DNA of 64,000 nucleotides from Terebella lapidaria (Eukaryota; Annelida; Polychaeta; Terebellida; Terebellidae), in the NCBI GenBank assembly GCA_949152475.1, contig OX424563.1:35660120-35724119 (forward strand), in the 5' to 3' direction. The position numbers and the translations under genes were made by a program. The notes below the pieces were generated by a model. That model had not been told where the DNA came from and did no database searches. It saw only the letters and a list, made by a program, of their open reading frames with translations. Shown piece by piece: positions 1-10,800 of the stretch; position 1 is the stretch's first letter, and each line of letters opens with the position of its first letter.

Positions 1-3000
1 CATGTCCATTGACTATCCATGTCCATTGACTATCTATGTCCATTGACTATCTATGTCCATTGACTATCCATGTCCATTGACTATCCATGTCCATTGACTA
101 TCCATGTCCATTGACTATCCATGTCCATTGACTATCCATGTCCATTGACTATCCATGTCCATTGACTATCCATGTCCATTGACTATCCATGTCCATTGAC
201 TATCCATGTCCATTGACTATCCATGTCCATTGACTATCCATGTCCATTGACTATCCATGTCCATTGACTATCCACGTCCATTGACTATCCATGTCCATTG
301 ACTATCTATGTCCATTGACTATCTATGTCCATTGACTATCCATGTCCATTGACTATCCATGTCCATTGACTATCCATGTCCATTGACTATCCATGTCCAT
401 TGACTATCCATGTCGATTGACTATCCATGCCCATTGACTATCCACGTCCATTGACTATCCATGTCCATTGACTATCCATGTCCATTGACTATCCACGTCC
501 ATTGACTATCCATGTCCATTGACTATCCATGTCCATTGACTATCTATGTCCATTGACTATCTATGTCCATTGACTATCCATGTCCATTGACTATCCATGT
601 CCATTGACTATCTATGTCCATTGACTATCTATGTCCATTGACTATCCATGTCCATTGACTATCCATGTCCATTGACTATCCATGTCCATTGACTATCCAT
701 GTCCATTGACTATCCATGTCGATTGACTATCCATGCCCATTGACTATCCACGTCCATTGACTATCCATGTCCATTGACTATCCATGTCCATTGACTATCC
801 ACGTCCATTGACTATCCATGTCCATTGACTATCCATGTCCATTGACTATCTATGTCCATTGACTATCTATGTCCATTGACTATCCATGTCCATTGACTAT
901 CCATGTCCATTGACTATCCATGTCCATTGACTATCCATGTCCATTGACTATCCATGTCCATTGACTATCCCTGTCCATTGACTATCCATGTCCATTGACT
1001 ATCCATGTCCATTGACTATCCATGTCCATTGACTATCCATGTCCATTGACTATCCCTGTCCATTGACTATCCATGTCCATTGACTATCCATGTCCATTGA
1101 CTATCCATGTCCATTGACTATCCCTGTCCATTGACTATCCATGTCCATTGACTATCCATGTCCATTGACTATCCATGTCCATTGACTATCCATGTCCATT
1201 GACTATCCTTGTCCATTGACTATCCATGTCCATTGACTATCCATGTCCATTGACTATCCATGTCCATTGACTATCCATGTCCATTGACTATCTATGTCCA
1301 TTGACTATCCATGTCCATTGACTATCCATGTCCATTGACTATCCATGTCCATTGACTATCTATGTCCATTGACTATCCATGTCCATTGACTATCCATGTC
1401 CATTGACTATCTATGTCCATTGACTATCCATGTCCATTGACTATCCATGTCCATTGACTATCTATGTCCATTGACTATCTATGTCCATTGACTATCCATG
1501 TCCATTGACTATCCATGTCCATTGACTATCCATGTCCATTGACTATCTATGTCCATTGACTATCCATGTCCATTGACTATCCATGTCCATTGACTATCTA
1601 TGTCCATTGACTATCTATGTCCATTGACTATCCATGTCCATTGACTATCCATGTCCATTGACTATCCATGTCCATTGACTATCCATGTCCATTGACTATC
1701 CATGTCCATTGACTATCCATGTCCATTGACTATCCATGTCCATTGACTATCTATGTCCATTGACTATCCATGTCCATTGACTATCCATGTCCATTGACTA
1801 TCCATGTCCATTGACTATCCATGTCCATTGACTATCTATGTCCATTGACTATCCATGTCCATTGACTATCCATGTCCATTGACTATCCATGTCCATTGAC
1901 TATCCATGTCCATTGACTATCCATGTCCATTGACTATCCATGTCCATTGACTATCCATGTCCATTGACTATCCATGTCCATTGACTATCTATGTCCATTG
2001 ACTATCTATGTCCATTGACTATCTATGTCCATTGACTATCCATGTCCATTGACTATCCATGTCCATTGACTATCCATGTCCATTGACTATCCATGTCCAT
2101 TGACTATCCATGTCCATTGACTATCCATGTCCATTGACTATCCATGTCCATTGACTATCCATGTCCATTGACTATCTATGTCCATTGACTATCCATGTCC
2201 ATTGACTATCCATGTCCATTGACTATCCATGTCCATTGACTATCCACGTCCATTGACTATCCATGTCCACTGACTATCCATGTCCATTGACTATCCATGT
2301 CCATTGACTATCCATGTCCATTGACTATCCATGTCCATTGACTATCCATGTCCATTGACTATCCATGTCCATTGACTATCCATGTCGATTGACTATCCAT
2401 GCCCATTGACTATCCACGTCCATTGACTATCCATGTCCATTGACTATCCATGTCCATTGACTATCCACGTCCATTGACTATCCATGTCCATTGACTATCC
2501 ATGTCCATTGACTATCTATGTCCATTGACTATCTATGTCCATTGACTATCCATGTCCATTGACTATCCATGTCCATTGACTATCTATGTCCATTGACTAT
2601 CTATGTCCATTGACTATCCATGTCCATTGACTATCCATGTCCATTGACTATCTATGTCCATTGACTATCTATGTCCATTGACTATCCATGTCCATTGACT
2701 ATCCATGTCCATTGACTATCCATGTCCATTGACTATCCATGTCCATTGACTATCCATGTCGATTGACTATCCATGCCCATTGACTATCCACGTCCATTGA
2801 CTATCCATGTCCATTGACTATCCATGTCCATTGACTATCCACGTCCATTGACTATCCATGTCCATTGACTATCCATGTCCATTGACTATCTATGTCCATT
2901 GACTATCTATGTCCATTGACTATCCATGTCCATTGACTATCCATGTCCATTGACTATCCATGTCCATTGACTATCCATGTCCATTGACTATCCATGTCCA

Positions 3001-4651
3001 TTGACTATCCCTGTCCATTGACTATCCATGTCCATTGACTATCCATGTCCATTGACTATCCATGTCCATTGACTATCCATGTCCATTGACTATCCCTGTC
3101 CATTGACTATCCATGTCCATTGACTATCCATGTCCATTGACTATCCATGTCCATTGACTATCCCTGTCCATTGACTATCCATGTCCATTGACTATCCATG
3201 TCCATTGACTATCCATGTCCATTGACTATCCATGTCCATTGACTATCCTTGTCCATTGACTATCCATGTCCATTGACTATCCATGTCCATTGACTATCCA
3301 TGTCCATTGACTATCCATGTCCATTGACTATCCATGTCCATTGACTATCTATGTCCATTGACTATCCATGTCCATTGACTATCCATGTCCATTGACTATC
3401 CATGTCCATTGACTATCTATGTCCATTGACTATCCATGTCCATTGACTATCCATGTCCATTGACTATCTATGTCCATTGACTATCCATGTCCATTGACTA
3501 TCCATGTCCATTGACTATCTATGTCCATTGACTATCTATGTCCATTGACTATCCATGTCCATTGACTATCCATGTCCATTGACTATCCATGTCCATTGAC
3601 TATCTATGTCCATTGACTATCCATGTCCATTGACTATCCATGTCCATTGACTATCTATGTCCATTGACTATCTATGTCCATTGACTATCCATGTCCATTG
3701 ACTATCCATGTCCATTGACTATCCATGTCCATTGACTATCCATGTCCATTGACTATCCATGTCCATTGACTATCCATGTCCATTGACTATCCATGTCCAT
3801 TGACTATCTATGTCCATTGACTATCCATGTCCATTGACTATCCATGTCCATTGACTATCCATGTCCATTGACTATCCATGTCCATTGACTATCTATGTCC
3901 ATTGACTATCCATGTCCATTGACTATCCATGTCCATTGACTATCCATGTCCATTGACTATCCATGTCCATTGACTATCCATGTCCATTGACTATCCATGT
4001 CCATTGACTATCCATGTCCATTGACTATCCATGTCCATTGACTATCTATGTCCATTGACTATCTATGTCCATTGACTATCTATGTCCATTGACTATCCAT
4101 GTCCATTGACTATCCATGTCCATTGACTATCCATGTCCATTGACTATCCATGTCCATTGACTATCCATGTCCATTGACTATCCATGTCCATTGACTATCC
4201 ATGTCCATTGACTATCCATGTCCATTGACTATCTATGTCCATTGACTATCCATGTCCATTGACTATCCATGTCCATTGACTATCCATGTCCATTGACTAT
4301 CCACGTCCATTGACTATCCATGTCCACTGACTATCCATGTCCATTGACTATCCATGTCCATTGACTATCCATGTCCATTGACTATCTATGTCCATTGACT
4401 ATCCATGTCCATTGACTATCCATGTCCATTGACTATCCATGTCCATTGACTATCCACGTCCATTGACTATCCATGTCCATTGACTATCCATGTCCATTGA
4501 CTATCCATGTCCATTGACTATCTATGTCCATTGACTATCTATGTCCATTGACTATCCATGTCCATTGACTATCCATGTCCATTGACTATCCATGTCCATT
4601 GACTATCCATGTCCATTGACTATCCATGTCCATTGACTATCCATGTCCATT
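1..4651. repeat. 17-bp satellite array with higher-order repeat
   Basis: About 273 head-to-tail copies of CCATGTCCATTGACTAT, running off the left edge of the window and stopping abruptly at 4651. Most copies are identical. Recurrent single-base variants (TCTATG, CCACG, CCCTG, CCTTG, GTCGATT, GCCCATT, CCACTGA) are not random. The GTCGATT/GCCCATT/CCACG triplet recurs at 412, 718, 2384 and 2758, and the run of CCCTG and CCTTG variants at 969-1210 recurs at 3009-3250. This gives a higher-order period of 2,040 bp (120 units), which shifts to 2,057 bp (121 units) after about 3300. The array lies in or beyond the last visible intron of the minus-strand gene that starts at 4749. Confidence 0.98.
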
Positions 4652-4748
4652 CAGTACACTGATGATTCTTCAAAATGACTAATTAATAACAACATTATCA
4701 TGAAATGTACACGTAGCTACAAAGCAGCCTATTAGTTGGTACATGTAC

Positions 4749-4871
4749 CTGTATGTTTTCCTGGAGTGTTTCCAGGGGTTCAGCAGAGTAGCGGCCCTCC
4801 TCGTACACGTGGAGTCGGGAGACCTCGAGGTCAAGCTGCTGCAGGTCGGCCTGGAGCTCTGCCAACACACC
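4749..4871 (-). CDS. Exon of the unknown host gene, coiled-coil-like segment
   Basis: 123-bp phase-0 exon (41 codons). The acceptor follows ...CACAATCAG and the donor is CAG|GTACATG. The peptide starts GVLAELQADLQQLDLEVSRL and continues with HVYEEGRYSAEPLETLQENI. Leu spacing and Glu/Gln richness suggest an amphipathic helix or coiled coil. GC content and codon use differ from the AT-rich flanks, which supports coding. The next exon would have to lie past 4.65 kb of satellite. Confidence 0.6.
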
Positions 4872-7800
4872 CTGATTGTGGCCATCAGAGAACATGTACA
4901 TGTCAATCGATTTTATTGTTTTTAGGCGACATAGCAGTGAGGACATGAAAAAGTAACTGACCTGAGAATGATTCGGCGGTGATTCCGTATTGGTCTGTGT
5001 TGGTAAATCAAAATCAAATTCCTCGTCATTCTGTGTCGGAGATAAACAAAGATCCTTCACAGCCATCAGAACACTCAGATATGAAGAAGGTGTTCATTAT
5101 TTACTTGACCAAAACAAATCTTAAATTTGTGGTGTTCTACACTTTTTGGTGTACATAATTTAAACATTGTACATATTGTTATGTGTATTAACGTGCACAC
5201 ACACACACGCAGAGGTCACACCTTTTGGTCCTGGGCTTTGATTGTAGCCACAACCGGATCATCATCATTCACAATGGAATCTCCTTCGTCTTTGCTTGTA
5301 TCTATAGCAACATGAGCATTCGCAAGAGAATCAACATGAAATTCAACCTCTGTAGCTGTTACCATGGCAACTGAACTCGTCTCGGTAGTGTTGGTAGTTT
5401 CAGTGGGTACCATGGCAACTGAACTCGTCTCGGTAGTGTTGGTAGTTTCAGTGGGTACCATGGCAACTGAACTCATCTCGGTAGTGTTGGTAGTTTCAGT
5501 GGGTACCACGGCAACTGTGCCTTGCAGTGAGGTAGACGTAATCTCCATGGAATACGAAGCATTTACGTTTTCAGTGACCTTGACCTCTGTTCCCATCACA
5601 CCATCAACATTAATCGTTGCATCAGATCCAGAGCTAGAATCATGTATAGATGTACCGAACAACTTTTCAGTGGGGATATCTTTGTTTCCATCAGAATCCA
5701 TGTTCAGAATTTCACCAGTGTCTCTTTCATGTGCAGTGTCTATGAGTGCTGCTGTTATTAGATCAGCCAGTACAGGTGGAGGCTCGTCAGTTTGTGCATG
5801 TTCCGCACTTTGGTCGGTGATAGGGTCTGTCATGATGCTGGTTGCGATAGATTCAGGCTGCTGTACCTGTTGGGTGCCGTTGTGCTGTGGTTCAGAAGTG
5901 ACGCTGTACATGCTCATGTCTCTCGTGTTACCATAGTAACTGTTGTTTATTTCTTCAGTAACCTGTGGAGTACTTGAATTGTGTAAAACAGCTTACACAT
6001 ACTACCCTTGGCCAGCAATGTCCAGTGGCACACAAACAATATTTACGCATACTAATACATGCGTACTAACACAATGACTTTAACATGTAAATGAACCCCT
6101 CTAATAAGACATAACCTTAGATAAGACCTTAATTTTGTGGCAGAAGGGTAGGTCTTATCTGAGGGGGACCACTGTACCATCTTTACCCTTTACCTGAGGC
6201 TGCAAGTACTTCAGTAAATTTGGCATTCCATCCTGTTCGTGGGTGCTGTTGACTTGAGGATCCTGGCAATGATAACATCTCTGTGACAGTAGATATATGA
6301 GGACAGGGAACAACTTTCAATATCATATCAACACCACAACAACAAGTGTACACAAAACTCTGTTTTGTGTCCATGTTTTCATGTTCAATGGGTAGTACCA
6401 ATAGTCCAGCAGAACTGCAGAAAAGCATGAACTTTTTTTGTTGATTCATCATCTCTGAGCATTCCTGAGTCAGAATCAGCCGGGTGCCACCTTGGCACCC
6501 TTGGGGAATTTTTTCCAGAGCCGAAAAACCAAAATGGCTGCCACTGAATACCGCTAAATTCACTTCTTTGACAATATCTCCGCTTCTAGGCCACTTAGAA
6601 GCACAAACTTGGTGTCTACTACTAGGTTTTCTTGGTCAAGGAATCCATTTATAATAATGCCAAACTTGTATATATAACAGTTCATCAGATTTTCGAGATT
6701 AACCACCCAGATATTTGAAAAATCTGGTTTTGGTCAGGTGATTGAATGGTCATGCATTTGCCACTCAGTACAACATTTATTGCTGTCCACTACTATGTAT
6801 TCAGGCTCAATAAATCAATGACAATAAATGTGACAATATGTTTTCACTATTAAATTAGGTGTTACATGTGGCAACATTACGAGTCATTGGCAATTCTTCG
6901 TAACTTGAACCGACATCATCATCATCTACCTGAACAGGTTCTTCCTTGGTATGTTCATTGCAACAATCTGGTCCAGAATAACAGACACAGAACTTTGAAC
7001 AAGACATCTGTGGTACTAGACAGCCACATCTCCCAGTGGAACATGGCCGGCTGGTGGAGCATCCACATTCGACTATTTGTAGAATGGCACAGGTACAGTT
7101 TATACACCAGTTGGAAGCGGGGTTGGACGCATGTTGTGCTGTCTCCATCTGTATTCCGACCATATCGGGTCGGGTCAAAGTGTGGAGGATCTGATTGAGC
7201 AGCGGATTTATACATAAGAATTGTAATTGAGTACGATGTAGATGCTGGACTAAGTCATCTTGTGATAGGGGCAATACCTTCAGTTTCGAGGCTAATGTGT
7301 TCTTCACAGGATGGTGGTGAACAAACATATCATTTTCAGTTTGAAACCATAATAGGCAGCAAATGAAGCAGTCGTTTCTGGCATCAGGTTTGTTTCATCT
7401 GCTTCTGGTTGACCAAGTGAGATTAGGTGATTTCCCCTCTTAGGGGTCTTCAATGCTGTGGCCTTTCCAGTGCCAAACAGATACTGTTGTACACAATGTC
7501 ACACCCACCTTCCCCATTGAGACATGTACACCTGGCATATATATTTCTATGCTTCGGTGTGTTCGAGCAGTTTGACGAATGCTGGAGGAAAACTAATGTA
7601 GTCCCAGTGTGGATGTGATAAAGATATAGCGGCACTACCGTGATTTGCAAAGTGATGGAACATTTTATGGTGAGCAACGTGATGGACCATTTTGACGAAC
7701 ATAATATCCTAGTCGACTGCCAACACAGATTCCGAGCTAAACGTCCATACGATTCCCAACTCATCATTGCGATTCACGACCTGACTTCCCCAAACAGGTG

Positions 7801-10800
7801 CAGACAAGTACATATGACCATATTAGACTTCAGCAAGACACATGATCGGGTCCTACACTCCAGACTAAAAAGCAGAACTGGACTATTATGGAATCAGGGA
7901 CAAACATCTTCTATGGATTGGTTCATTTAAGGATCAGATATTTGTTTGATCTTTCATGAAATCTCGTCAACTGAGGATCACAGTCTGCTCCATAATGACA
8001 TTGACAGACTGGTAGCCTGAATTCACAAAAGGCAAATGGATTTCAACACTGAAAACTGTTACATTGTAAGAATTTCACTAGCCACAAAACCTATTGCTAC
8101 CTACATGTATCAATATTCCATAGGTGGCAGGACAGTACAGGATGATAACCCATAAACGACGGCGACTCGGGCACTAAGCTTCCTTTATAGAAACCTTTTT
8201 CGATGTGACAAGTCATCCAAGCCAAAGAGAAAAATTCGCTCTCATCTGACCTCATTTAATGTTGCTGTGTGGTCCGGTGCCCACGTCAGGCCAAGCTATA
8301 AAACCAGCTTGGAAAGGTTCAGTGATTTGCGTCCAGGTTCTAGCAAACGAACCCTATGACAATCGTCATTCAGACAGCACTACAGCTATTCTAATGAACT
8401 CGGATGGATATCACTCATGGAGTGGAGATGGAGAATGACACTGACCCATTTCTATAAGTTGCGTCCAGGTTCTAGCAAACGAACCCTATGACAATCGTCA
8501 TTCAGACAGCACTACAGCTATTCTAATGAACTCGGATGGATATCACTCATGGAGTGGAGATGGAGAATGACACTGACCCATTTCTATAAGTTGGCCAATG
8601 GATTGACCATCATCCTTCTGAGCTGTCTCAGACAAGGACCAGGCGACCAAACGATTAGCAGTTCGCACAATATCAATGTCAACATGTACCAGTCATTTAT
8701 TCCGGCACAACACCTGATTGAAATGGCCTTCCCCAGAGTGTGATCAGCTCGCCCTCCTTGGTCGTCTTCAAGACATGACTGGTGGCTATTACACTGAAGT
8801 AGATGAACGGCTTCGATCGAACCTTATTTTAGATTACTTTGTGAACCACTTTTTGCAGAAATAGTATCGTGTATAGAATGAGCTGATGTTTTTATTATTA
8901 TTTCATTTTTAACCGTCTGGCAAGATCTTGTCATTTGCTTTGTGTTGGTCTGTATCTATCAAAGATTACGTAAACTTCACAGCACCCCAAACGGTATATT
9001 ATGCTGGCCATACTGTGCAATTTTGTATCTTGATATCTGTTTGTGAATGCCTCACCATTGAAGTCCCATATGGGAGGACATCGCCTCAACTAACTTGGTT
9101 AACTAGGAACAGAAGAAACAACGACTGTCTTTATTGTTGCCTGTTATTGTTCCAAACGGAGAAGTGATCAATGTCTGTTTACCGACATTTGTACGGGAGG
9201 TGAAGATGGCAAACTCGAAGATCACATCAGGTACAAAACTGAAGGTATTGCCCCATCACAAAATGTATTTGCTCAGCATGTACACCATGCTCGAATGCAA
9301 GTTTTGTGGAAATCCGCTGCTCAACAACAGATGTACTGTTCAAAGTTCCGTGGCTGTATCTTAATCCAAGATTGTTGCAACGCATATACAAAGAAGAACA
9401 CGTTCAGGAAGGCGATAATGATGACTGATCAAGTTATGATCTGTAAATTACCCACAATGTTATCACATGTAACAGTTGATGAGTTAAAACCATACAGCTT
9501 TTGTTGGGTCAGTACTATAGATTAACTAACCCAGTAGTGAACACCAAGATTGTTGATTAAAGTGGAAAATGCATATGACTTGAATAGAACCAATTTTTTT
9601 AAATAATCGGGTTCGTCAATCTCAAAAAACCGGAAAAAGTGTTATATATACAAGTTTGGCAGTATTATATCTGGATTCCTTGACCATGAAAACCTATTAG
9701 TAGACACCAAGTTTGTGCTTCAAAGTGGTCTAGAAGCGAAGATATTGTCAAAGAAACGAATTTAGTGGTATTCGGTGGCAGCCATTTTGTTTTTCGGCTT
9801 TGAAAAAAATTCCCCAAGGGTGCCAAGGTGGCACCCGGCTGATTCTGATTCAGGAATGCTCAGAGATGATGAATCAACAAAAAAAGTTCATAATGACGCC
9901 AAAACATGCTTCACAAGAAAATAGTCATTTGGCAACTGGACTACAATACTCTGCTGTAGCTGTGTGCTTACTGACCTGCAGGCTCTCACCATCCCCAGAC
10001 CCTGGCAGTCCAAAAGTCAGGTCAACCTTCAACATGTTCAGAATAATATACAATTAGAACATTATGTATGTCATTAAATTAACTAGACGTGAAGGCCTAG
10101 AGGCCTTGGGGCATTTCGATACACATTACAATCACAGGTGAACTGCTAATTACTGACAACTCTGCAACCAAAATGATTATGTAAATACATCCATTTCAAT
10201 CCAAGACGACGGTTTCTGAGATATGGATGAAAATAAACGAGATATGGCCGAGACCCCTGAGACATGTTTCCGAGATATCGAAGAAAACGAAAAATGCCGA
10301 CTCGGTAAAAAAATTTCGGGTCAAGGTCAAAGGTCATCCATAATACCCATAAGACATGTTTGTCTAGGTCGACGAGTCGGAAAATAACGTCCGTTTCGCT
10401 CTACGACGCACTGTTTCCGAGATATCGAAGAAAACGAAAAATGCCGACTCGGCAAAAAAATTTCGGGTCAAGGTCAAAGGTCATCCCTAATACCCTTTAG
10501 ACATTTTCGACTAGGTCGGCGAGTCCGAAAATGACGTCCGTTTTGCTCTACGACGCACCGTTTCCGAGATATCGACGAAAACAAAAAATGCTGACTCGGC
10601 AGAAAAATTCAAGGTCAAGGTCAAAGGTCATCCCTAATACCCATAAGACATGTTTGTCTAGGTCGACGAGTCCGAAAATAACGTCCGTTTCGCTCTACGA
10701 TGCACCGTTTCGGAGATATCGAAGAAAACGAAAAATGCCGACTCGGCAAAAAAATTTCGGGTCAAGGTCAAAGTTCATCCATAATACCCTTTAGACATGT

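Larger units (their letters stand above)
6427..9891. mobile_element. Large imperfect inverted-repeat element inside an intron
   Basis: The outer arm 6427-6720 is the reverse complement, with some divergence, of 9620-9891. The ends read ATGAACTTTTTTTG... and ...CAAAAAAAGTTCAT. Farther in, 6855-7328 (minus) and about 9196-9540 (plus) are inverted relics of the same cysteine-rich coding sequence. The centre (7400-8800) is filled by a LINE relic. The element therefore looks like a DNA transposon or foldback with arms of roughly 700-900 bp and a later non-LTR insertion between them. I found no clear target duplication. It sits between host-gene exons 6194-6278 and 9976-10026. Confidence 0.65.

Noticed and set aside
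1-4651. CRISPR-like array
   Set aside because: Continuous 17-bp units with no spacers, in a eukaryotic genome.
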